From a virus: DNA of 42,030 nt. A program made the translations under genes and the position numbers. Where the stretch lies: the IMG/VR virus record IMGVR_UViG_3300028556_000018, positions 1 through 42,030 of that record. One strand, 5' to 3'. How positions within the stretch are numbered: position 1 is the first letter of the stretch; the number at the start of each line of letters is the position of its first letter. This document shows positions 7,412 to 14,786 of this stretch, piece by piece. A model generated the notes under the pieces. That model was not told the origin of the DNA. It was given only the letters and a program-made list of their open reading frames with translations, and did not search any database.

Positions 7412-7483
7412 CGGGTGGCTAAGGCTAAGTCTGGCGGCGACCACGTTGCCGTTGGAGAGTAGGTTCGATTCCTACCCACCCAC
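7412..7483 (+). tRNA. tRNA-like element, atypical or degenerate
   Basis: The 3' half is a clean T arm: GTAGG (7459-7463), loop TTCGATT, CCTAC (7471-7475). It joins directly to CCACCC (7476-7481), which pairs with GGGTGG (7413-7418) as an acceptor stem; the outermost pair would be a C-A mismatch. An anticodon-like arm CGGCG/TGCCG (7435-7451) has the loop ACCACGT, giving CAC with C instead of U at position 33. The D region is only 13 nt, lacks the GG of a D loop, and no CCA is encoded. It ends 10 nt before the polymerase start. It may be a decayed tRNA or a tRNA mimic in the leader. Confidence 0.4.
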
Positions 7484-7493
7484 TGAGGTTTCC

Positions 7494-9368
7494 ATGCCGA
7501 TTGCATTCGACTTTGAAACCTTCTTGTTCGGTCCAGGCAACATGGCCCCCAAGGCCGTGTGCTTGTCGATCTACCCGAACCGGGAGTTGCATCACGCCAA
7601 AGGGGCCGAGCCTCGCATTGTAGAACTCTTTGGGGGTAATGACCTTCTGGTCGGGCAGAACGTGGCCTACGATTGTCAGGTGATCTGCGCCAACTGGCCC
7701 CATCTGATCCCGACGGTGTTTGCCAAGTACGATCGCAACCAGATCACCTGCACGAAAATTAGAGAACAACTCATAGACACGGCGCTCGGCAGGTTCCGCG
7801 GGGCGCGCGGCCTGGATGGCGAGTGGGTACAGCGCGGTTACTCACTGGACGACATGGCGTCTCGGTACCTGAAGCGCCGGCTAGACAAGGACACCTGGCG
7901 CCTGAAGTACGGCGAGCTTTACGACGTGCCACTAGACCAATGGCCCGAAGGCGCGCGGCTCTACCCCCTAGAAGATGCCGTGGCGACGTACGAGGTTTTT
8001 CAGTGCCAAGAGCAGGCCGGCGTCGCGCTACTGGTGGATCAGTTCAACCAGACCCGGTACCAGTTCGCCCTTGCGCTCACGTCCTGCTACGGCCTGCGCA
8101 CGGACCCGTCGCGGGTGGAGGAGTTCGCGCGGCTCGCGGAAGAGGATTACACCGACTTGAAGAAGACGCTCGTCGCGGCGGGTCTGGTTCGCCCCGATGT
8201 GGTGAATCGCAAAGGCGTCGTCGTCCCCGGTGCGGCCGACACGAAGGCGGCGCAAGCCGCGATGGCTCGCGCGTGCGAGGCGGAAGGCATCCAGCCCGTA
8301 CTTACCAAAGGCGGCCAAATCTCGCTCGGGGCCGACGCTTGCGACCGAGTAGACGACCCGATCATTCAGGACTACAGCGAATTTCAGACCGCGCGCAAGG
8401 TGCTATCGAATGACGTGGAGATGCTCAAGGGCGCGCTCCAGATTTGCCACCCGAGATACGACCTGACGAAGACGGGGCGAACTACGTGCGCGGGGCCGAA
8501 CATTCAGGCGCTTCGCAAGAAGGCGGGCATCCGGGATTGCTTCATGCCCGAAGAGGGTAACGTCTATATCCAGTGCGACTACCCTTCGCTGGAGCTTTAC
8601 ACCCGAGCCGAGTGGTGCATCCGTGTCTTGGGCTCCTCGTCGCTCGCGGCGACGCTCAATGCCGGGATGGACGCGCACCTTAGCGTCGCGGCGGTCATGC
8701 TGGGGATAACGTACGAAGAGGCCTTGCGGCGTAAAAAAGACAAGGACGTCAAGGAAGCGCGCCAGGCCGCAAAGCCTATAAACTTTGGCGTGCCGGGGGG
8801 TCTCGGCATCGCGCGCACGTGCGACTACTCGAAGAAACAATACGGCGTCGACATGACGCCCGAGCAAGCCAAGACCTGGATCCGCGATTGGAAGCGAGCG
8901 CAGCCCGAGGTAGAGCCCTTCTTTCGACTTGCAGCGGAGCTCACCGCCGAGACGGGGACCGGGGGCGAGATCAGCCCTTTCACCGGACAGATTACGAGCG
9001 GGAAGAAATACAGCGAGCTCTGCAACGAGCGCTTTCAGCGCTTGGGGGCGGACATCGCCAAGATGGCCATGTGGTACGTGGCTCGCGAGTGCTTCACGGG
9101 TTCGATGATAGGTTGGCACCCGGTCGCGTTCATTCACGACGAGATTATCTGCGAGGGCCCTGCCGAGGACGCGGCCCGCGCGGCGGGGCTTCTGGCCAAG
9201 CTCATGAAGGACGCGGCGAACGTCTACCTGCAAAACGTGCCGATGCACGACGAAAAAGACTGGCCGCTAAAGCTTGAACCCCTTATTATGACTTGCTGGG
9301 CGAAAGAGGCCGAGCCTACCTACAACGAGCAAGGAGTTCTGATTCCATGGGAACCTACGATCAAGTGA
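7494..9368 (+). CDS. Family A DNA polymerase with 3'-5' exonuclease
   Basis: A 624-residue protein from ATG 7494, behind GAGG. Exonuclease motifs: D-F-E-T (6-9), N-V-A-Y-D (56-60) and Y-P-L-E-D (157-161). Polymerase motifs: A as Q-C-D-Y-P-S-L-E-L (D362), B as R-Q-A-A-K-P-I-N-F-G (R423, K427, F431) and C as H-D-E (548-550). All metal ligands and the motif B Phe are present, so the enzyme should be active in both synthesis and proofreading. There is no 5' nuclease domain, as usual for phage PolA-type replicases. The next gene begins 22 nt before its stop. Confidence 0.95.
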   Translation: MPIAFDFETFLFGPGNMAPKAVCLSIYPNRELHHAKGAEPRIVELFGGNDLLVGQNVAYDCQVICANWPHLIPTVFAKYDRNQITCTKIREQLIDTALGRFRGARGLDGEWVQRGYSLDDMASRYLKRRLDKDTWRLKYGELYDVPLDQWPEGARLYPLEDAVATYEVFQCQEQAGVALLVDQFNQTRYQFALALTSCYGLRTDPSRVEEFARLAEEDYTDLKKTLVAAGLVRPDVVNRKGVVVPGAADTKAAQAAMARACEAEGIQPVLTKGGQISLGADACDRVDDPIIQDYSEFQTARKVLSNDVEMLKGALQICHPRYDLTKTGRTTCAGPNIQALRKKAGIRDCFMPEEGNVYIQCDYPSLELYTRAEWCIRVLGSSSLAATLNAGMDAHLSVAAVMLGITYEEALRRKKDKDVKEARQAAKPINFGVPGGLGIARTCDYSKKQYGVDMTPEQAKTWIRDWKRAQPEVEPFFRLAAELTAETGTGGEISPFTGQITSGKKYSELCNERFQRLGADIAKMAMWYVARECFTGSMIGWHPVAFIHDEIICEGPAEDAARAAGLLAKLMKDAANVYLQNVPMHDEKDWPLKLEPLIMTCWAKEAEPTYNEQGVLIPWEPTIK

Positions 9369-9718
9369 ACGATGACGGGACGCCGCCGCAGGTCTTCGCG
9401 ACCGGGGGCGTGCGGAGCAAGGCGAGTGGCAAGGGTAGATTCGACCTAATCCCCGCACACCCAATGCTGCGATTGGCGCGCCATTACGAGAACGGTGCCA
9501 TCAAGTACGAGGATCGAAACTGGGAGAAGGGCCTGCCCCTTAGCCGGTTCGTCGACTCGGCGCAGCGACACATGAACGCTTTCATGTCAAACGACCGGAC
9601 GGAAGACCACTTGGCCGCCGTGCTTTGGAACGTCATGGGGTACCTCTGGACGGAGAACGAGATCGACAAGGGTCGCCTGCCCGCCGAGTTGGCCGACGTA
9701 CCTTGGAGCCCGTCATGA
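9347..9718 (+). CDS. dATP/dGTP diphosphohydrolase-like (DUF5664)
   Basis: A 123-residue protein with G-G-V-R-S-K, G-K-G-R-F-D-L-I-P, H-Y-E-N-G-A-I-K-Y, D-R-N-W-E-K-G, S-A-x-R-H and E-D-H-L-A-A-V-x-W-N. This is the phage DUF5664/dGTP_diPhyd_N pattern; E-x-x-x-K and E-D-H resemble the metal sites of MazG-like all-helical NTP pyrophosphohydrolases. It would act on dNTP pools during phage replication. ATG 9347 overlaps the polymerase gene by 22 nt and has AAGGAG about 10 nt upstream. It ends in an ATGA overlap with the next gene. Confidence 0.7.
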   Translation: MGTYDQVNDDGTPPQVFATGGVRSKASGKGRFDLIPAHPMLRLARHYENGAIKYEDRNWEKGLPLSRFVDSAQRHMNAFMSNDRTEDHLAAVLWNVMGYLWTENEIDKGRLPAELADVPWSPS

Positions 9719-9978
9719 GACTGCTAGAAGAAGTGCAAAGAGACCTGGGGATCGCTCAGCACAAGTTGGATGAATTACACGACGAGCAACAGGCGATCCT
9801 GAAGGTCGGTAGTACGGCGCACCTGACAACGGAGTTCTTCCACCTTATAGGCAAGCTCCAGTCGGGCGACGCCTGGCTAGTGGACAACGTGGCTTCTGCG
9901 GAGAGAACCGTCAAAGCTGTAATTTACGACAGGGACGGTAACGTTTACTACTTCATTAGAGACGCCGAAAACACCTAG
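9715..9978 (+). CDS. Small hypothetical protein (87 aa)
   Basis: An 87-residue protein whose ATG overlaps the previous stop (ATGA), implying translational coupling. The first 35 residues form an amphipathic, charged helix (M-R-L-L-E-E-V-Q-R-D-L...), followed by a mixed region and a C-terminal strand pair (V-K-A-V-I-Y-D-R-D-G-N-V-Y-Y-F). No family recognised; the coupling suggests a partner of the pyrophosphohydrolase-like protein or a small replication accessory. Confidence 0.6.
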   Translation: MRLLEEVQRDLGIAQHKLDELHDEQQAILKVGSTAHLTTEFFHLIGKLQSGDAWLVDNVASAERTVKAVIYDRDGNVYYFIRDAENT

Positions 9979-9983
9979 AAGCC

Positions 9984-10292
9984 ATGCCTTATAAAGACCC
10001 TGAAGCTAGGAGGGCCTGGCATAAGGCCTACAAGAAGGCCCGCTACGAAGCAAAAAAAGCGCGACTGGCTGCTCAACGCACTACGATTCATTATGAACGA
10101 ACCGACGATCTGATGAATCTAGAGTGGTATCAGGCCTATCAAAAGGCCTACCGGCAGACCCCCGAGTATAAGGCCCGCCTGAAGGCCTACCGGCAGACCC
10201 CCGAGTATAAGGCCCGCCATGCGGTCCACAATAAGGTCTATTATGCAAGAAAGAAACAGGAGAGGCTAAATGCCGAATCATCAAAGACCTGA
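9984..10292 (+). CDS. Basic Tyr/Lys/Arg-rich repeat protein (102 aa)
   Basis: A 102-residue, strongly basic protein starting at ATG 9984, 5 nt after the previous stop. It opens M-P-Y-K-D-P-E-A-R-R-A-W, a start often seen in phage HNH-type and related basic proteins, but no HNH core follows. A 13-residue unit (A-Y-R-Q-T-P-E-Y-K-A-R-L-K) occurs twice in tandem, and looser Y-x-K-A-Y/R units precede and follow it. It is probably a helical nucleic-acid-binding protein. The 3' end overlaps the next gene by 23 nt. Confidence 0.55.
   Translation: MPYKDPEARRAWHKAYKKARYEAKKARLAAQRTTIHYERTDDLMNLEWYQAYQKAYRQTPEYKARLKAYRQTPEYKARHAVHNKVYYARKKQERLNAESSKT
10143..10218 (+). repeat. 39-bp tandem repeat within the basic protein gene
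   Basis: Two direct copies of a 39-bp unit start at 10143 and 10182; the second copy matches for 37 bp before it diverges. The near-identity at DNA level, including third codon positions, points to a recent in-frame duplication. Confidence 0.85.
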
Positions 10293-11544
10293 ACTACCCT
10301 ACAAGCTGCACCCTGAGTGCGCGGCGTGGGATTACGACCCTGCGCGCGTGGCTAAGTACGAAGCTCGCCTGCGCGATGGCGAAGACCCCCCGCCCATTAC
10401 GATGCACGAGGGTATGGTGCTCGACGGCGCTCACCGCCTCGAAGCTTGGATTCGCGTCTGGCCGCACGCCCTGCCGCCCCTCGAACATCTGCCGGCGGGC
10501 GTCGACCCAGCGGTGTTCGTACACCTGAGACACCTAGGCACTAGGGAATCCTCGTTGAAACAGAAGGTCGAACACATTCACGCCAGGATGGCGGCCACCG
10601 GGGCGACCCTGGAAGCTTGCCTGGCGTTGTTCCCCGTGGAGCATCGCGCCGCGTTGAAAGGTCGCTATTACCTGGCGTACCCCGCGGCGGCCCCGCCGAA
10701 GCCGCCGAAGGTGGCCAAGATTCACATGTCCCCCGGCGCGGCCCCGGCGGTCGACACGATCGTGCGCGCCATCATTCCAGATTCGCACGGAGAACACATC
10801 GACCTCGGCGCGCGCGACGCTTTCCTGTCCGATCTACAGGCGCTCGACGTCCACGAGATTGTGATGCTCGGGGATCACTTGGATGCAGGCGGCACCATGT
10901 CGACGCATCAAAAATCCTACTCCCACGAAAAGACCGAGAGCTACCAAGACGACGTGACGGCGGCCAACGTTTTTCTCGACAAGATCCAGCGCGCCTCGCC
11001 GCGCGCCGTCATTCACTATCTCGAAGGCAATCACGAACAACACGTAGAGCGCTGGGCGGTGCGCGAGTTCGAGCGCAAGAAGGACGCCGACATGGTACTC
11101 GAGGCCATCGGTCCGGCAGCGGTGTTGAACCTGAAGAAGCGAGGCATCGCGTATTACCAGCGCTCGACGGCCTACATGAACTTGAGCATCCCCGGGGCCA
11201 TCAAGCTTGGAGAGTGCTACTTCGTGCATGGGGTCTCACACGCCAAGAACGCCGACCAGGCCCACCTTGAACGCTTCGGCGCGAACGTCGTCTTTGGGCA
11301 CGTCCACCGGGTCCAGGGGATGAACTCGCGCACGGTGACGAGCTCGGGCTTCGGGTCCTGGTGCCCGGGCACGCTGGCAAAGCTCCAGCCCCTTTACGCG
11401 CACACGGCCCCCACGACTTGGAACCACGGCTACGGGCTTCAGTTCGTGGCGAAGTCTGGAGCCTTCTTGCACATCAACGTCCCGATCCACAAGGGCGAAT
11501 CGCTCCTGCGGTTGACCGGCATGTTCGCCAAGATGAAGAGCTGA
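10270..11544 (+). CDS. ParB/Srx-like domain fused to metallophosphoesterase
   Basis: A 424-residue protein. Residues 10-90 fit the ParB/sulfiredoxin fold: Y-D-P-A-R-V..., D-P-P-P-I, and M-V-L-D-G-A-H-R-L-E-A-W at 49-60. Residues 165-400 carry all calcineurin-type metallophosphoesterase motifs: D-S-H-G (171), G-D-H-L-D (201-205), G-N-H-E (253-256), H320 and G-H-V-H (343-346). The linker has a helical part and a Pro/Ala stretch. The ParB-like half suggests binding or action on DNA or nucleotides, and the phosphoesterase half cleaves phosphate esters. The fusion hints at DNA or nucleotide processing; the substrate is unknown. Start at ATG 10270 behind AGGAG. Confidence 0.8.
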   Translation: MPNHQRPELPYKLHPECAAWDYDPARVAKYEARLRDGEDPPPITMHEGMVLDGAHRLEAWIRVWPHALPPLEHLPAGVDPAVFVHLRHLGTRESSLKQKVEHIHARMAATGATLEACLALFPVEHRAALKGRYYLAYPAAAPPKPPKVAKIHMSPGAAPAVDTIVRAIIPDSHGEHIDLGARDAFLSDLQALDVHEIVMLGDHLDAGGTMSTHQKSYSHEKTESYQDDVTAANVFLDKIQRASPRAVIHYLEGNHEQHVERWAVREFERKKDADMVLEAIGPAAVLNLKKRGIAYYQRSTAYMNLSIPGAIKLGECYFVHGVSHAKNADQAHLERFGANVVFGHVHRVQGMNSRTVTSSGFGSWCPGTLAKLQPLYAHTAPTTWNHGYGLQFVAKSGAFLHINVPIHKGESLLRLTGMFAKMKS

Positions 11545-11561
11545 AAACATTCAGAAGCAAC

Positions 11562-11590
11562 TTGCATGCCAGCTACCCGGGGGGTAAGCT
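11562..11590 (+). promoter_or_regulatory. Promoter for leaderless mRNA (sigma/terminase operon)
   Basis: TTGCAT (11562-11567), 17 bp, TAAGCT (11585-11590), then CATGGC and ATG at 11597. It lies in the 52-bp gap after the phosphoesterase gene and would drive the small protein, the sigma-like gene and the terminase large subunit. No convincing Shine-Dalgarno site precedes ATG 11597. Confidence 0.65.
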
Positions 11591-11596
11591 CATGGC

Positions 11597-11908
11597 ATGG
11601 ATATTGAAAAGCTTCTTCTTGCTTGGCCGAAGACTCCCGAAGGCAAGGCCTGCGTCGCAGACGCCGCGCTCAGGATACAGGATCCGGCCTTTTTCTTTTA
11701 CCTCAATGCTGACGACGATATAGTCGGTGTCGTACTGCCTCGCGAGCGTGTTCAAAAGCTCGTCGGCGATCTACTCGGCCCCAGTTCGAAGACGGCGCTC
11801 CTGCTCGGGGAGTCTCGCCCGACGTTCTACTGGGCCGTATACGTCGGGATAGAAGACTCGATACTCCTGGCCTACGCGGCGGCGCCCGCTAAAGCGGTGC
11901 TCAATTGA
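11597..11908 (+). CDS. Hypothetical protein (103 aa)
   Basis: A 103-residue protein of mixed alpha/beta composition with two hydrophobic strands late in the sequence (T-F-Y-W-A-V-Y-V and S-I-L-L-A-Y). No family recognised. ATG 11597 lies 6 nt after a -10 box, so it is likely the leaderless first gene of the packaging operon. Its TGA stop overlaps the TTG start of the sigma-like gene. Confidence 0.65.
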   Translation: MDIEKLLLAWPKTPEGKACVADAALRIQDPAFFFYLNADDDIVGVVLPRERVQKLVGDLLGPSSKTALLLGESRPTFYWAVYVGIEDSILLAYAAAPAKAVLN

Positions 11909-12534
11909 CCCCGCGAGACACCGCGTTCTGGGCTCAGGTCCAGGCGTGGCGAGCGGGGAAAGGACCCGCACGAGAGCGCCTCTTTCGAACGATGTACGAA
12001 AGCCAGCAAAAAGTCTTGGCTTTTTACTGCTACCGATTCGCTTCCTTATCGATAGAGGTCCCCAAGGATGACTTGAACCAGGCAGCGGCGATCGGGATGA
12101 TCCAAGCGTTGAACCGATGGGACCCCCAGCGGGGCTCCTGGATCACGTGCCTATTCGTCTGGGTCCGAAGGGAGATCCAGAACTACACCATTCTCCAACC
12201 AATCGTTTATCGCCCGCATGGATCGGGAAAGCCCTACAAGGTTCTTCGGGCGCAGGAAGCAATCGAGGCACGCACCGGCCGACCGGCCAAGGCGGAAGAG
12301 CTTGGACTGACGGAACGCAAGTGGAACAATATGAAGAGCCACGAGTGCGGAGGAGTTGTACACAAGCAGGACATCGAAATCAACGATTACGGGTGCGACC
12401 CGGAGACTTTGCTGATCGCGGCCCAGTTCGAGCACGCCTTCGAGATGCTGTCGGCCGCAGAGACGACCGTCTTGCTCGGCCCCCCGTGCGAGGCCAAGGA
12501 GGCCCTACGTGCCCGTTTCGAGCCGGCGAGTTGA
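11905..12534 (+). CDS. Sigma70-family factor-like protein
   Basis: A 209-residue protein. Residues 30-95 resemble sigma region 2: D-D-L-N-Q-A-A-A-I-G-M-I-Q-A-L-N-R-W-D-P-Q-R-G-S-W-I-T and then W-V-R-R-E-I-Q. Residues 110-145 resemble region 3 (R-T-G-R-P-A-K-A-E-E-L-G-L-T-E). The last 60 residues do not show a clear region 4 helix-turn-helix, so -35 recognition may be missing. It probably redirects host RNA polymerase to phage promoters or is a decayed form. Start is TTG 11905, overlapping the previous stop; the first alternative ATG is near 11992. It overlaps the terminase start by 26 nt. Confidence 0.7.
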   Translation: MTPRDTAFWAQVQAWRAGKGPARERLFRTMYESQQKVLAFYCYRFASLSIEVPKDDLNQAAAIGMIQALNRWDPQRGSWITCLFVWVRREIQNYTILQPIVYRPHGSGKPYKVLRAQEAIEARTGRPAKAEELGLTERKWNNMKSHECGGVVHKQDIEINDYGCDPETLLIAAQFEHAFEMLSAAETTVLLGPPCEAKEALRARFEPAS

Positions 12535-13975
12535 GGCCGAGCGCCAGCTTGGCGAGCGTTCGCTAGCCGAGTTCGTTCGCATCTGCTGGCCGTGGATCGT
12601 CAACGAACCCCTCGAATGGAACTGGCACCTGGATCTCAAGTGCGCTGCGTACGAAGCGGCGTTGCTCGGGGCGTTCAATAGCCTGGTCGTCAACGAGCCC
12701 CCGGGGTGTTCGAAGAGTATTTTGACGAGCGTGTTCTTCCCCGCGTGGGCCTGGATCAAGCAACCGGGCCTGCGTTGGATCTTCGCGAGCCACGACCAGA
12801 CGCTGGTCAATCGCGACGCCCGGCAATGCCTCGACCTCATGACGAGCGAGCCCTATCAAGCCCGGTGGGGACATCGCGTCTCCTTCCCCAGGCGCGTGCA
12901 GGCCATCGAAGAGATCCATAATAACGCCCACGGGTTTCGCATCGGCACGACCCCGGGGGGTAAGGGCATCGGCTGGCACGCGCACATCCAGGTCTTCGAC
13001 GATCTCATCAAGCCCAGCGAGCTCACCAGCGTTGAGCTGGCGCGGGTCGAGAACTGGCGAACGCAGACCATGGCTACCCGGTGGGTCCCAGCTGCGCTCA
13101 ACGTGCGCATCATGATCGCCCAGCGCTTGCACGTGGACGACCCCCCGGCGCACGAACTCGAAGAGGGGGCCATGCACATCATGCTCCCGATGGAGTTCGA
13201 TCCAGAGCGCAGGTGCCAGACGCCTTACGGGTGCGACCCGCGGCAGGTCGAGGGCGAGCTCTTGCACCCGAAGCGTTTTTCGCGTGAACGGGTCGACCAG
13301 TTGAAGAGGGCGTTGGGCGCGCTCGACGCCGCCGCCCAGCTCGACCAACTCCCGACGCCCAAGAGCGGGCTCATCTTCACCGATGACGACCTGGCGCAAA
13401 CGTACACCGTCGCCCCTGACTTTCACCAGATCATCTTTTCGTGGGATTGCGCCTTCAAAGCGACGACGGATTCGGACTTCGTGGTCGGCCAGGTCTGGGG
13501 GCGTCACGGACCGAACTTTTACCTTATCGACCAGGTGCGAGGTCGCATGACCTTCAGCGAGACCTGTCAGGCCATCATCGGTCTAAAGGTTCGCTACCCG
13601 CGCGCGGTCGGGGTGCTTATCGAAGACAAGGCCAACGGAGCGGCTGTTATCGACACGCTCCAGAAGACCATTCCCGGCATCATCTCTGTCAACCCGGCCG
13701 GAGGCAAGGAGGCCCGCGCGAACGCCGTGCAGCCCCTGTTTCGTGCCAGGAACGTATTCCTGCCGGCGAACGCCGAATGGCTCGGGGCTTACCGCATGGA
13801 AATGAAGCGTTTCCCCCGGGCGAAGCACGACGATCAGGTCGACGCGACGACGCAAGCGCTCTACTACCTTCAGCAGAACACGCACTACCTTTCCGGCCTG
13901 ACGGCGGCCCTGAAGGCCGGGGCGGACAAGATGGACGTCCAGACGGCCTTGCGCATTGGAGCCTATGTATTATAG
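12509..13975 (+). CDS. terL: Terminase large subunit (packaging ATPase/nuclease)
   Basis: A 488-residue protein. ATPase: Walker A E-P-P-G-C-S-K-S (63-70), Walker B Q-V-F-D-D-L-I-K (161-168, D164/D165). Nuclease: D313 in S-W-D-C-A-F-K, E372-D373 in V-L-I-E-D-K-A-N-G, and D441-D442 in K-H-D-D-Q-V-D-A. The first catalytic position of Walker B is followed by D where many families have E. It pumps DNA into proheads and cuts it. GTG 12509 has AAGGAGG about 7 nt upstream, which fixes the start despite overlap with the sigma-like gene. Length is normal. Confidence 0.95.
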   Translation: MPVSSRRVEAERQLGERSLAEFVRICWPWIVNEPLEWNWHLDLKCAAYEAALLGAFNSLVVNEPPGCSKSILTSVFFPAWAWIKQPGLRWIFASHDQTLVNRDARQCLDLMTSEPYQARWGHRVSFPRRVQAIEEIHNNAHGFRIGTTPGGKGIGWHAHIQVFDDLIKPSELTSVELARVENWRTQTMATRWVPAALNVRIMIAQRLHVDDPPAHELEEGAMHIMLPMEFDPERRCQTPYGCDPRQVEGELLHPKRFSRERVDQLKRALGALDAAAQLDQLPTPKSGLIFTDDDLAQTYTVAPDFHQIIFSWDCAFKATTDSDFVVGQVWGRHGPNFYLIDQVRGRMTFSETCQAIIGLKVRYPRAVGVLIEDKANGAAVIDTLQKTIPGIISVNPAGGKEARANAVQPLFRARNVFLPANAEWLGAYRMEMKRFPRAKHDDQVDATTQALYYLQQNTHYLSGLTAALKAGADKMDVQTALRIGAYVL

Positions 13976-13976
13976 T
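13949..13976 (+). promoter_or_regulatory. Promoter for leaderless mRNA (gene 13983)
   Basis: TTGCGC (13949-13954), 16 bp, TATAGT (13971-13976), CGGGCG, ATG 13983. It overlaps the last codons of the terminase gene. The TATAGT-N6-ATG spacing is identical to the one at 37897. Confidence 0.65.
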
Positions 13977-13982
13977 CGGGCG

Positions 13983-14186
13983 ATGGCATCGACATTTCGC
14001 ACCGAAGAGCAATACACGATCCAGCAACTAATCCTATGTCGCGGGGGAAACTTCACCCTCGCGCTCTTCAAGGGCACGGGGATCGGAATGAAGGATATCG
14101 GGGATGTCTATAATGGGCACCCCGTCAGCGATTCTACGTTCAGGGTGATTCAGCACGTTCTAAAAGAGCGCATGACTTCAGACTGA
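13983..14186 (+). CDS. Small hypothetical protein (67 aa)
   Basis: A 67-residue protein from ATG 13983; in-frame starts at 13956 and 13965 would lie inside the promoter and terminase gene. The sequence T-I-Q-Q-L-I-L-C-R...L-A-L-F-K...G-I-G-M-K-D-I-G-D-V-Y-N-G could hold a small helix-turn-helix, which would fit a regulator, but the match is weak. It ends 9 nt inside the convergent baseplate gene, so the two transcripts meet here. Confidence 0.55.
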   Translation: MASTFRTEEQYTIQQLILCRGGNFTLALFKGTGIGMKDIGDVYNGHPVSDSTFRVIQHVLKERMTSD

Positions 14187-14786
14187 CTGGAGCGACACCG
14201 GAGCGTTCGGGAACGTCCCGCCGACCGAATCCTTTAGCCCCGTGCCCGCCGGTACGGGCTGACCCAAGGTCGACGAGCTCCAGATCCAGATGTTAGCCAC
14301 GGGGGCATAGCGCACGTTGCCCTGCGTCCCAGCGCTCTTCGCCTGGTGCAAGTACGCTACCAGCGCCGAGTAGACGCTGGACACCGCGAACCCCAAGTAG
14401 ATCTCCCACGCCGCGGGGGGCCATTCGTAGTACACCGCCCCGGTCGTGACGAGGTTGGTGATCTGAATGATATCCTCGGCGAACCCGTGGGAGTTGTTCG
14501 CCCGTATCTGAATCTTCAGAGCCGGCAAGTATTGGGCATCGGTGAGGCCGTTACGCGGTAGGCCGACGAGCGCCCCGTACTTGTCGAGGATATCCCAGTT
14601 CCCGCCCCCGAGGGGTTGGGCCGTCAGTAGCATCCCGTTGAGGTAGCTCCAGAACGCCGTCTCTAGATTCTGGACCTCGCCAACGAACACCTTCAGAAGG
14701 TTGGATATGTTCGGCAGGGGCGCGTACTGGGCTATCAGCAGCGCCTGCGCCTCGGCCGCCATCGTCAGGTCTTGGGTCGGAATCAT
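14178..14786 (-). CDS. DUF2612-type baseplate protein
   Basis: A 202-residue protein. The pattern N-W-D-I-L-D-K-Y-G-A-L-V-G-L-P-R, then Q-Y-L-P-A-L-K-I-Q-I-R-A-N-N-S-H-G and I-I-Q-I-T, matches phage DUF2612 proteins (Tail protein I-like) that cap the baseplate wedge and link it to fibres. It is the last gene of the minus-strand baseplate run W-J-DUF2612 and its ATG overlaps the stop of the J protein (ATGA). Confidence 0.8.
   Translation of the reverse strand: MIPTQDLTMAAEAQALLIAQYAPLPNISNLLKVFVGEVQNLETAFWSYLNGMLLTAQPLGGGNWDILDKYGALVGLPRNGLTDAQYLPALKIQIRANNSHGFAEDIIQITNLVTTGAVYYEWPPAAWEIYLGFAVSSVYSALVAYLHQAKSAGTQGNVRYAPVANIWIWSSSTLGQPVPAGTGLKDSVGGTFPNAPVSLQSV

Noticed and set aside
7412-7483. 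Confident assignment of a functional tRNA-Val(CAC)
   Set aside because: D arm too short, no U33, C-A at the acceptor end and no CCA; only tRNA-like can be claimed.
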